64,000 nt of DNA from Hyunsoonleella jejuensis. Lineage in GTDB: Bacteria > Bacteroidota > Bacteroidia > Flavobacteriales > Flavobacteriaceae. The translations under genes and the position numbers were made by a program. The stretch is from assembly GCF_900111025.1 (NCBI RefSeq), contig NZ_FOFN01000005.1, positions 94,920 through 158,919 on the forward strand. The letters are read 5' to 3'. Below, piece by piece: positions 55,905 through 63,476 of the stretch (its first letter is position 1; each line of letters opens with the position of its first letter). The notes under the pieces are model-generated. The model worked only from the letters and a program-made list of their open reading frames with translations, had not been told where the DNA came from and searched no databases.

Positions 55905-57428
55905 TTATTTTCGAACTACATCATAAAAATCTTTTCTTCTATCCTTAAGGTTTTTTACTGCACCAAAGGAGTGTAGTTCCCTTAATAAACTAATATCAAC
56001 ATCTGCTACTAATATCATTTCAGTATTTGGCGTTGCTTCCGCTTTTATGCCATTACTGGGGAATGAAAAGTCACAAGGTGTAAATACGGCAGATTGCGCA
56101 TATTGAATATCCATATTATTTACGTTAGGTAAATTACCAACACTACCTGCAATAGCCACGTAGCATTCGTTTTCTATAGCCCTAGCCTGAGCACACAGTC
56201 GCACTCTTGAATAACCGTTTTGAGTATCTGTTAAAAAAGGTACGAATAAAATATCCATGCCTTCATCTGCTAAAAGTCTTGATAATTCGGGAAACTCTGA
56301 ATCATAACAAATTAAAATGCCTATTTTACCACAATCTGTATCAAAAGCATTTAATTTATTTCCTTTTTGCATACCCCACACTTTTGCTTCATCTGGTGTA
56401 ACATGAATTTTTTCATAACGCTCTACACTTCCGTCACGTTTACACAAGTAGCCTACATTGTATAGCTTGTCGTTTATAACTTCTGGCATGCTCCCGGAAA
56501 TAATATTTATATTATAACTTATAGAATACTCTTTTAACTTATCTACAATATTTTGAGTGAATTTAGCTAGCTCACGTATGGCCTGTGGTTCATGTAAATG
56601 ATTAAACTCTGCCATTAATGGTGCGTTAAAAAATTCTGGTAATAGGGCAAAATCTGATCTGTATGCCGCAACACTATCAATAAAGTACTCTACCTGTTGC
56701 ATTAGAGCATCAAAATCTTTGTAAGTTCTCATTTGCCATTGAATTAGGCCCAATCGCACAATGGTTTTTACTGCACTTGCTTTTTTTGATGGCTTTGTGT
56801 AGTAAATATTATCCCATTCCATTAATACGGCATATTCGTTGGATGCGGAATCTCCCTCTAAATACCCTTTTAAAATTCGTACTGGGTGAAAATCATTAGA
56901 AATTTGAAAGTTTAAGACCGGATCATGAATTTCTTTCCGCTTTACCTTTTCTATATAAGCTTTTGGCGATAACTCTTTATGCTTATGATAATTTGGCATT
57001 CTCCCGCCGAATATGATCCCTTTTAGGTTAAGGTTTTCACAAACTTCTTTTCTATAGTCATAAAGTCGTCTTCCTAAACGCAATCCTCGAAATTCAGGTT
57101 TTATAAAAACGTCTATACCATACAAAACATCTCCTTTAGGGTCGTGCCTGTTAAAAGATTCTCCCTCAATAATATCGGCATAGGTATGCTCATCGTCAAT
57201 CGTATTATAATCTACAATTAATGACAATGCGCATCCTGCTAATTGTCCATCAATTTTTATAACTACCTGACCTTCAGGAAAAAGTGAAGTTAATTTCTCT
57301 ATATGGTGTTTTTTCCAATACGAATCCAAAACCCCGCTATAAGCTTCTAAAGTTGCATGTTTTAATTCTTCGTAATCGTCTACGGTCAAAAACTTTAGCT
57401 CAATATTTTCAATGTTTTCTATCTTCAT
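55905..57428 (-). CDS. GNAT acetyltransferase / carbon-nitrogen hydrolase fusion
   Basis: 507 residues. Residues 1-215 are a GNAT domain (GIDVFIKPEFRGLRLGRRLY holds the acetyl-CoA loop). Residues 220-507 are a nitrilase-family amidase with the Glu-Lys-Cys triad in LLPEFFNAP, YEKIHVTPDE and GILICYDSEFPE. It begins 2 bases after the deoxyhypusine synthase-like gene, so it belongs to the polyamine operon. It might acetylate polyamines or hydrolyse an N-carbamoyl or amide intermediate; neither is shown. Confidence 0.9.
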   Translation of the reverse strand: MKIENIENIELKFLTVDDYEELKHATLEAYSGVLDSYWKKHHIEKLTSLFPEGQVVIKIDGQLAGCALSLIVDYNTIDDEHTYADIIEGESFNRHDPKGDVLYGIDVFIKPEFRGLRLGRRLYDYRKEVCENLNLKGIIFGGRMPNYHKHKELSPKAYIEKVKRKEIHDPVLNFQISNDFHPVRILKGYLEGDSASNEYAVLMEWDNIYYTKPSKKASAVKTIVRLGLIQWQMRTYKDFDALMQQVEYFIDSVAAYRSDFALLPEFFNAPLMAEFNHLHEPQAIRELAKFTQNIVDKLKEYSISYNINIISGSMPEVINDKLYNVGYLCKRDGSVERYEKIHVTPDEAKVWGMQKGNKLNAFDTDCGKIGILICYDSEFPELSRLLADEGMDILFVPFLTDTQNGYSRVRLCAQARAIENECYVAIAGSVGNLPNVNNMDIQYAQSAVFTPCDFSFPSNGIKAEATPNTEMILVADVDISLLRELHSFGAVKNLKDRRKDFYDVVRK

Positions 57429-57430
57429 AA

Positions 57431-58408
57431 TTACATACCCAAAAGATAGGCAAAAATTAAAGGCGCAACAATAGTGGCATCACTTTCTATGATAAATTTT
57501 GGGGTATCAATATCCAGCTTTCCCCAAGTGATTTTCTCATTAGGAACAGCCCCGGAATAGGACCCGTAACTTGTTGTAGAATCGCTTATCTGACAAAAAT
57601 AACTCCAAAAGGGCGTGTCGGTACGTTCCATATCTTGATATAGCATAGGCACCACACAAATGGGGAAATCGCCAGCAATACCGCCACCTATTTGAAAGAA
57701 ACCAATACCGTTTGATGAGTTTTCGGTATACCAATCTGCTAAAAATGTCATGTACTCGATACCAGATTTCATAGTGCTGGCTTTCAACTCGCCTTTTAGC
57801 ACATAGCTTGCAAAAATATTGCCCATGGTGCTATCTTCCCAACCTGGGCAAACAATAGGTAAATTTTTCTCAGCTGCTGCATACATCCACGAATCCTTCA
57901 CATCAATTTCATAGTATTGCTCTAAAACCCCTGAGAGTAACATTTTATACATGTATTCATGAGGCAAATAGCGTTCGCCGTTGGCTTCAGCATCCTTCCA
58001 AATTTTAAAAATATGTTCTTGCAAACGTCTGAATGCTTCCTCTTCTGGAATACACGTATCCGTTACGCGATTTAAGCCTTTTTCTAACAAATCCCACTCT
58101 TCCTTTGGTGTTAAATCGCGATAATTTGGTACGCGTTTGTAATGCGAGTGCGCCACCAAATTCATAATATCCTCTTCAAGGTTTGCCCCTGTACACGATA
58201 TGATTTGCACTTTATCCTGACGGATCATTTCCGCAAAACTTTTTCCTAATTCGGCAGTACTCATGGCACCTGCTAGAGACACCAGCATTTTTGCTCCATT
58301 GTTTAATTGAGCTTCGTAGCCTTTGGCGGCATCTACCAAAGCTGCGGCATTAAAATGTAAATAATGTTGTTCTATAAACTGTGAAATAGGACCTTTAGTA
58401 CTTATCAT
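57431..58408 (-). CDS. Deoxyhypusine synthase-like protein
   Basis: 325 residues. NAD-dependent aminobutyl-transfer fold. The lysine that carries the aminobutyl group is in KITWGKLDIDTPKF, followed by IIESDATIVAPLIFAYL; IGFFQIGGGIAGDFPIC is the NAD-site region. Bacteria lack eIF5A, so bacterial members usually make homospermidine or related polyamines. It overlaps speB by 14 bases, in line with polyamine synthesis from putrescine. Confidence 0.9.
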   Translation of the reverse strand: MISTKGPISQFIEQHYLHFNAAALVDAAKGYEAQLNNGAKMLVSLAGAMSTAELGKSFAEMIRQDKVQIISCTGANLEEDIMNLVAHSHYKRVPNYRDLTPKEEWDLLEKGLNRVTDTCIPEEEAFRRLQEHIFKIWKDAEANGERYLPHEYMYKMLLSGVLEQYYEIDVKDSWMYAAAEKNLPIVCPGWEDSTMGNIFASYVLKGELKASTMKSGIEYMTFLADWYTENSSNGIGFFQIGGGIAGDFPICVVPMLYQDMERTDTPFWSYFCQISDSTTSYGSYSGAVPNEKITWGKLDIDTPKFIIESDATIVAPLIFAYLLGM

Positions 58409-59330
58409 CTTCTGCGAATTTTAACGTGTTCTTTTTTGTTTCTGTAGCATTGTAATCGTTATCAAACTCATCGTCTACGGCATCATTCAAAAATTTATAG
58501 CTTAACATTTTGTAATACAGTTTTGCTGCTAAAAAGTCTGATGATTTTTCTTTTGAATTAGGGCATAATTCCACAATATCAAAACCAACCACGTTCTTCT
58601 CTTCAAATACCTGTTTTAAAAACTCAAGGGTTTCATACCATAACAAACCACCTGGTTCGGGTGTGCCTGTACTTGGTAAAATTGATGGGTCGAAAGCATC
58701 TAAATCGAACGTAATAAACACATTATCTGTCATCTGGTCTATGGCAGAATCCATCCAAGAATCGTCAATAGCCATTTCATGTGCAAAATAAGTTTTCTCT
58801 TCGTCCATCACCGTTTTTTCGATTATATCCATGGAACGAATCCCCACTTGAATCAAATTGGTGTTCTGGCTTGCCTCATATACAGCGCAGGCATGATTAC
58901 AGTTGGAGCCTTCGTAGGATTCCCTTAAATCGGCATGCGCATCAATATGCAATACTGTTAGGTTGGGATACATCTCGTTAAAGGCGCGAATAGTACCTAT
59001 GGAAACGGAATGTTCTCCTCCAAAAACTGTAACAAATTTATTTTTCTTAATGTATTTTTTTGTGGTTTGATGTACGGCTTCCACCATAGCCTCTGGCGAT
59101 GCATTTTCAGTAACTGCATCTGCTAAAAACACCCCTTGTTGATACACTTCGGTATCGGTTTCAATATCATAAAGCTCCATATTTTCAGAAGCTTCTAAAA
59201 ATGCTTGAGGGCCTTTATCGGCTCCTTTTTGCCATGTACTTGTACCATCATAAGGTACGGGAATTAAAACAATTTTTGCTTGTTCTAATTTTGCGAATTC
59301 CTCAGGAATTCCTGCATATGTGTTTTTCAT
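58395..59330 (-). CDS. speB: Agmatinase
   Basis: 311 residues, ureohydrolase family. Hydrolyses agmatine to putrescine and urea. Manganese ligands: FGGEHSVSIG, HIDAHADLRE and FITFDLDAFDPS. It starts 4 bases after the speA stop and overlaps the next gene. Arginase is a possible alternative, but the neighbour speA favours agmatinase. Confidence 0.93.
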   Translation of the reverse strand: MKNTYAGIPEEFAKLEQAKIVLIPVPYDGTSTWQKGADKGPQAFLEASENMELYDIETDTEVYQQGVFLADAVTENASPEAMVEAVHQTTKKYIKKNKFVTVFGGEHSVSIGTIRAFNEMYPNLTVLHIDAHADLRESYEGSNCNHACAVYEASQNTNLIQVGIRSMDIIEKTVMDEEKTYFAHEMAIDDSWMDSAIDQMTDNVFITFDLDAFDPSILPSTGTPEPGGLLWYETLEFLKQVFEEKNVVGFDIVELCPNSKEKSSDFLAAKLYYKMLSYKFLNDAVDDEFDNDYNATETKKNTLKFAEDDKY

Positions 59331-59334
59331 TGTA

Positions 59335-60783
59335 TTAATTATAAACTTTGGGTACTTCTACAAGGTCTTCTTCAACAGATTTTAACTGCTTTTCGTAACC
59401 CAATATTTTTAGTAAATCTTCACTTTTTTGTTGTTCGTTAAACAGTCTGGTGGTAATATTCCCCTCAGTATCCCTATCGATTAAAATATGTTTTGGCGAT
59501 GGAATTAAACAGTGTTGCAAGCCACCAAAACCACCTATGGTTTCTTGATACGCTCCCGTATTAAAAAACCCGATATACAATGGTTTTTCTTTATGGTATT
59601 TTGGCAGATAAATGGCATTCATGTGCTGTTCGCTGTTGTAATAATCATCACTGTCGCATGTTAAGCCGCCCAATAGTACGCGCTCGTAACTATCTTGCCA
59701 ACGGTTTAGCGCTAACAAGATAAACCTTTTGTTTATCGCCCAAGTATCAGGCAATGTAGTAATGAAAGACGAGTTTATCATGTTCCACTTTTCGCGATCG
59801 TTTTGTTGTTTTTGGTACAATACTTCGTAAATGGCACCACCACTTTCGCCAACGGTAAAACTTCCAAATTCGGTAAAAATGTTTGGAACATCTACTTCTT
59901 CCTCTTCACATGTTAGTTTAATTTGATTAATAATTTCATCAATCATATACTCATAATCAAAATCAAAAGCCAATGAGTTCTTTATAGGGAAACCACCGCC
60001 AATATTTAAACTATCCAACGAGGGACAAATCTTTTTTAAGCTTGTATAGACCTTTAAACATTTTAATAATTCGTTCCAATAGTAGGCATTATCACGAATA
60101 CCCGTATTTATAAAAAAGTGTAACATTTTAAGTTCAACCTTTTTATTATTGGCAATCTGACTTTTATAAAACGGCACTATATTTTTGTAACCTATACCCA
60201 AACGGGAGGTGTAGAATTCAAATTTTGGTTCTTCTTCTGAAGCTATTCTAATTCCAACATTAAATTTGCCATGGATCTCTTGTGAGAGCAAATCTATTTC
60301 CTCGTAATTATCAATAATCGGGATTGCATTTTTGTGACCATTATTTATTAAACGGGCAATATTGGTAATATACTGCGCACGTTTAAAACCGTTACTAATT
60401 ACATAGGTGTTGTTGGTAATTTTACCATCGGCCTTTAAATTTTCAACAATATCAATATCAAAAGCAGAAGACGTTTCAATGTGGATATCATTCTTCAAGG
60501 CTTCATCTAGAACATGCTTAAAATGACTGCTTTTTGTACAGTAACAATAGTTATAGTTGCCCTTGTAATTGTGCTTTTCTATAGCATTAGCAAACCACTG
60601 TTTTGCCTTATTAATGTTATTTGAAATTTGTGGCAAGTAGGTAAATTTTAGTGGTGCACCGTACTGTTTGGTGAGTTGCATTAAATCGATATCATGAAAA
60701 TGCAATTGCCCTTTATCAACTTTAAATTCTTCTTGTGGAAAATCAAAAGTTTGATGTATTAAATCAATATATTTAGTATTCAA
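59335..60783 (-). CDS. speA: Biosynthetic arginine decarboxylase
   Basis: 482 residues, fold-III PLP enzyme of the alanine racemase/ornithine decarboxylase type. Makes agmatine from arginine. The PLP lysine is in YNYCYCTKSSHFKH; the phosphate loop is SLNIGGGFPIK; the dimer-site Cys is in LLGGLTCDSDDYY. The start is TTG at 60783 (MNTKYIDLIHQTFDFPQEEF), a conserved N-terminus; no ATG is available. First gene of the polyamine operon behind a leader of about 290 bases. Confidence 0.94.
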   Translation of the reverse strand: MNTKYIDLIHQTFDFPQEEFKVDKGQLHFHDIDLMQLTKQYGAPLKFTYLPQISNNINKAKQWFANAIEKHNYKGNYNYCYCTKSSHFKHVLDEALKNDIHIETSSAFDIDIVENLKADGKITNNTYVISNGFKRAQYITNIARLINNGHKNAIPIIDNYEEIDLLSQEIHGKFNVGIRIASEEEPKFEFYTSRLGIGYKNIVPFYKSQIANNKKVELKMLHFFINTGIRDNAYYWNELLKCLKVYTSLKKICPSLDSLNIGGGFPIKNSLAFDFDYEYMIDEIINQIKLTCEEEEVDVPNIFTEFGSFTVGESGGAIYEVLYQKQQNDREKWNMINSSFITTLPDTWAINKRFILLALNRWQDSYERVLLGGLTCDSDDYYNSEQHMNAIYLPKYHKEKPLYIGFFNTGAYQETIGGFGGLQHCLIPSPKHILIDRDTEGNITTRLFNEQQKSEDLLKILGYEKQLKSVEEDLVEVPKVYN

Positions 60784-60854
60784 TGTGTGTATTTAAAAAG
60801 TTAAAAAATGTAAATCTTGTATGCGCTACAGGTTACGGCAATAACAATTACATA

Positions 60855-61007
60855 TCAAATACGGAAGGCTTTGCACGTTGTAGGCACAAAGGCATACTCA
60901 TGCTGTACAGCATATATTGGAGATACGGAAGTTAGCTTTAAAATTCGGTTACTTAATCTGTAAGCTGCTTTTGAATATGACTTCCTAATTTTCAAAAGCC
61001 CGAACAT
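60855..61007 (-). CDS. Possible 50-residue leader ORF of speA
   Basis: ATG at 61007 to TGA at 60855, inside the speA leader. The peptide begins MFGLLKIRKSYSKAAYRLSN and ends VPTTCKAFRI, basic with four Arg and six Lys. Its stop is 72 bases before the speA TTG. A regulatory peptide sensing arginine or polyamines would fit, as speFL does for speF in enterobacteria. No ribosome-binding site is seen and an ORF of this length can arise by chance. Confidence 0.35.
   Translation of the reverse strand: MFGLLKIRKSYSKAAYRLSNRILKLTSVSPIYAVQHEYAFVPTTCKAFRI
60900..60913. repeat. Perfect 14-base palindrome in the speA leader
   Basis: ATGCTGTACAGCAT reads the same on both strands. It lies within the leader ORF. 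It could bind a dimeric regulator or form a small hairpin; nothing more can be said. Confidence 0.4.
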
Positions 61008-61075
61008 AGAAACAGGTTTCAATTTGTTCAGCTACTTTCTTGAGTTTAATGTTTAATTTCTCAAAAAAAGGTACG

Positions 61076-61105
61076 CAAAAGTAATTTATTTTTCAATTCG
61101 CAAAA
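61076..61105 (-). promoter_or_regulatory. Promoter of the polyamine operon
   Basis: Minus strand TTTTG, 17 bases, TACTTTTG. Both boxes match the Bacteroidota consensus at good spacing. Transcription would begin near 61069 and leave a leader of about 285 bases before speA. Confidence 0.7.
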
Positions 61106-61226
61106 CGTTTTTTGATTTTTTTTTAAACTTTTAAAGTGATGCTAGCGAAACATGCATGTATTAGGATGTTTTCTTTAAAACTTAGATTAACAAAACCACC
61201 ATAGATTATACACCGAGACGCTTACC

Positions 61227-61439
61227 AAGGTATAAAATTTGTGTACTTGCTTGTGCGATTGAACGATAGATCTAGTTTTGACCAATATAGTTAAATACTA
61301 AGGTTTCCTATTTACGGGCATTTTGTATATCAAACCATGCAAAAATAATAAATTTGATATACAAAATGCATGACTGTTGAAAACTTGTAGTACAGCATGT
61401 ACAGCTAGATTAGAATAATTTGCACAAATTTTATATCTT
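61227..61439. repeat. Nested inverted repeats upstream of the cassette array
   Basis: Outer arms AAGGTATAAAATTTGTG (61227-61243) and CACAAATTTTATATCTT (61423-61439) match at 16 of 17 positions. Inner arms GCATTTTGTATATCAAA (61318-61334) and TTTGATATACAAAATGC (61353-61369) are a perfect 17-base pair. Between the polyamine promoter and the first cassette gene no ORF is visible; this element is the main content of the gap. It may be the structured element that precedes the first cassette, or a small non-coding mobile repeat. Confidence 0.6.
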
Positions 61440-61524
61440 CGTATTAACTGTATATATATACGAGTTGTAAGCAATTTAACGCAACCAAATAGAACTTCTT
61501 ACATCTACAAAATAAATGATAGTT

Positions 61525-61995
61525 ATGAAAAAAATAATTTTAGGAATTTTAACAATCGGAATTTTATCATCGTGTAATAGTGATGATGATAACCAAATCA
61601 TTATCAACGAACAAAATTTTCTGATTTTTGGACATTTTTACGGAGAATGTGCTGGAGAAGGATGTGTAGAAACTTATAAACTTACTGACAAATCACTTTT
61701 TGAAGATACTGTTGACGACTATAATGGGCAAAATATGGAATTCATTGAATTAGAAAATGATGCGTTCGAACATGTCAAAAACTTAACCGATTTCTTCCCG
61801 AATCAACTTCTGAGTCAAAATGAAACTGTTTTTGGATGTCCAGATTGTGCTGATGGAGGTGGACTGTTTATACAATATTCGGAAAATGGAAACGTAAAAA
61901 GTTGGAGGATTGACCAAGTGAAAGCTAACGTGCCAAACTATCTACATAATTTTATGGATAAAGTAAATGAAAAAATAGCCTTAATAAACGAATAA
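61525..61995 (+). CDS. Cassette 1: lipoprotein of unknown function
   Basis: 156 residues from the ATG at 61525, giving signal MKKIILGILTIGILSSC with Cys17; an ATG three codons earlier is possible. Mature part has four cysteines in pairs (GECAGEGCVETY and GCPDCADGGG). The sequence resembles nothing I know by name. The TAA stop is part of the conserved AATAAAAAC unit end. Confidence 0.75.
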   Translation: MKKIILGILTIGILSSCNSDDDNQIIINEQNFLIFGHFYGECAGEGCVETYKLTDKSLFEDTVDDYNGQNMEFIELENDAFEHVKNLTDFFPNQLLSQNETVFGCPDCADGGGLFIQYSENGNVKSWRIDQVKANVPNYLHNFMDKVNEKIALINE

Positions 61996-61999
61996 AAAC

Positions 62000-62135
62000 T
62001 GCTTACAACAATGGCTATAAGTAATTGCTTGTTCTCGCCTACTTCTGAAAATCCTCGCGGATTTTCAGTTTGGTGTGTACTTGCAAAGTTAAGTGCCAAA
62101 CCACGCAACTACTCATAGCCGGAGACGTTAGCAGC
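62000..62135. repeat. attC-like element 1
   Basis: Begins TGCTTACAAC and ends GTTAGCAGC. The arms GGCTATAAGTAATTGC (62013-62028) and GCAACTACTCATAGCC (62105-62120) pair at 14 of 16 positions. Inside are a hairpin CTGAAAATCC-TCGC-GGATTTTCAG (62045-62068) and a second stem GTTTGG / CCAAAC (62068-62101). Confidence 0.65.
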
Positions 62136-62161
62136 AATTTGAACCAATCAACCCAAAATAA

Positions 62162-62818
62162 TTGATAAAAGAATACGAAAGAGATTTAACCGAATCTGAA
62201 AAAAGAATTCTAAAAAAACAGATTGAGGAATCTAAATCAAGAATCCCAAGAGAATTAGGAATGATTTTTCTGAAAATTTTCATTTTGACTTCTTTTGTTT
62301 TACTGATTTATTACTTCCCAAAGATTTGGTTAATAATCATTTTGTCAATTATATCCTTTTTTATCCTATGGTTATTATACTACGATATACCGTTATTGGT
62401 ATCGCGTCCAAAATATCTAAAGAAAAAACAAAAAAATATTGAAAACGGAATTGTACGTGTGAATGAAATCAATATTGACAGGTATATCAAAATCGCCAAT
62501 TTTGAAGATGAGGGAAATCATTTTATCGTGGAATATAACGGAAAGTTGACTTTGATTGGCGGACAAGATTTTCTCGGAGTTAGAAAACTCAAGAACAAAA
62601 TTGAGCAGATTGAAATACTCGACGATGAAAGGAAATTCATATACTATGATAAAGTAAAAAAAACTGGCGATAGTCTTAACCCATTTTATGTATTTAAAAA
62701 AGGAATTTCGGACAATTTAGTTGAGTCCAAAATTTGGGAAAAACTAACTAACCGAAATCCCTTTTCTGGAAAATTAGAAGACTTAAATGAATTTATTGAA
62801 GAAGACAAACGGAAATAA
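62162..62818 (+). CDS. Cassette 2: small membrane protein of unknown function
   Basis: 218 residues. Two hydrophobic segments close together (about 37-75: FLKIFILTSFVLLIYYFPKI and WLIIILSIISFFILWLLYY), charged ends on both sides. The start is TTG at 62162 (MIKEYERDLTESEKRILKKQ) because no ATG precedes the charged N-terminus in frame. The stop TAA lies in the conserved unit end. No known domain. Confidence 0.65.
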   Translation: MIKEYERDLTESEKRILKKQIEESKSRIPRELGMIFLKIFILTSFVLLIYYFPKIWLIIILSIISFFILWLLYYDIPLLVSRPKYLKKKQKNIENGIVRVNEINIDRYIKIANFEDEGNHFIVEYNGKLTLIGGQDFLGVRKLKNKIEQIEILDDERKFIYYDKVKKTGDSLNPFYVFKKGISDNLVESKIWEKLTNRNPFSGKLEDLNEFIEEDKRK

Positions 62819-62823
62819 AAACA

Positions 62824-62958
62824 GCTGCTAACATTGTGTATAATTCATTGCTAGTTACAGCTTACTTACGAAAGTCCTCGCGGACTTTCTATCTGTGATT
62901 TATTTGCTAACTTTAGTGCTTAAACACGCAACGAAATCATACACAAACACGTTGAGGG
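62824..62958. repeat. attC-like element 2
   Basis: Begins GCTGCTAAC and ends CACGTTGAGGG. Arms GTGTATAATTCATTGC (62836-62851) and GCAACGAAATCATACAC (62928-62944) pair with one extra base. The apical hairpin GAAAGTCC-TCGC-GGACTTTC (62870-62889) has the same TCCTCGCGGA tip as element 1, and TTAGTGC...AAACACGCAAC matches element 1's AAGTGCCAAACCACGCAAC. Confidence 0.65.
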
Positions 62959-62989
62959 TTATAGCACAAGTGACGTGTTACTTCGCTGC

Positions 62990-63026
62990 AAAAAAACCAG
63001 CACTCTTGAAAACAGCTGGTTTTTTT
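62990..63026. terminator. Terminator-like hairpin forming the body of cassette 3
   Basis: AAAAAAACCAGC (62990-63001) and GCTGGTTTTTTT (63015-63026) form a perfect 12-base stem with a 13-base loop and T runs in both directions. It is the only content of the third unit, which has no credible ORF. Confidence 0.65.
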
Positions 63027-63043
63027 ACGACTCCCATAACACT

Positions 63044-63224
63044 CTATAACCCTCAACGGTCAGGGAATAACTACGCATCAATTAGCTTTAAGACTTTCTG
63101 CTAGCTTTTTTTCTTAACTTGCACTACAGCACACAACATGAGGATATACTCTATAGATGCGCAGCTAATGCTCTTAACGTGTATGCTGCGCATCCACAGA
63201 GCATAATCCCTGACCGTTGTGCAC
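63044..63224. repeat. attC-like element 3 (divergent type)
   Basis: Starts CTATAACCCTCAAC and ends GTTGTGCAC. The arms CAACGGTCAGGGA (63054-63066) and TCCCTGACCGTTG (63207-63219) are a perfect 13-base pair. Inside is a hairpin GATGCGCAGC / GCTGCGCATC (63156-63165 with 63185-63194). The interior differs from elements 1 and 2, and the spacing is longer. Confidence 0.55.
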
Positions 63225-63243
63225 AATTTCAGAAAAATCTTAA

Positions 63244-63471
63244 ATGAAAGAAAATAAAGATAGAGTCATAATTGCAAGTGACGTTAACGAACGTGACGGA
63301 ATTGGAGTTGAAATCTATCGGAATGATGAATTGGTTGTGGAAATTTTTAGAGATGACACAGAAAAAACGAGAACAATTCGAGTTTTTAAAGAAAATATTT
63401 CTCTTGAATTAATGGAAGAATGCATTCAGAGTTTTAAAAAAGAAATTCCTTGGGATTTTATCGATGACTAA
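63244..63471 (+). CDS. Cassette 4: small protein of unknown function
   Basis: 75 residues, soluble: MKENKDRVIIASDVNERDGI, then GVEIYRNDELVVEIFRDDTE and KKEIPWDFIDD. Beta-rich pattern, no signal peptide. First of two genes in the fourth unit, 5 bases before the next start. I recall similar short proteins near 154-residue partners in Bacteroidota, with no assigned role. Confidence 0.65.
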   Translation: MKENKDRVIIASDVNERDGIGVEIYRNDELVVEIFRDDTEKTRTIRVFKENISLELMEECIQSFKKEIPWDFIDD

Positions 63472-63476
63472 ATTCA

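Noticed and set aside
62895..63104. Plus-strand ORF of 69 codons
   Set aside because: It runs through element 2, the hairpin of cassette 3 and element 3; its sequence is explained by the repeats and is not protein-like.
61464..63224. Classical integron core sites GTTRRRY
   Set aside because: The starts are GTTGTAA, GTTAGCA, GTTGAGG and GTTGTGC, which do not fit the consensus; hence the label integron-like only.
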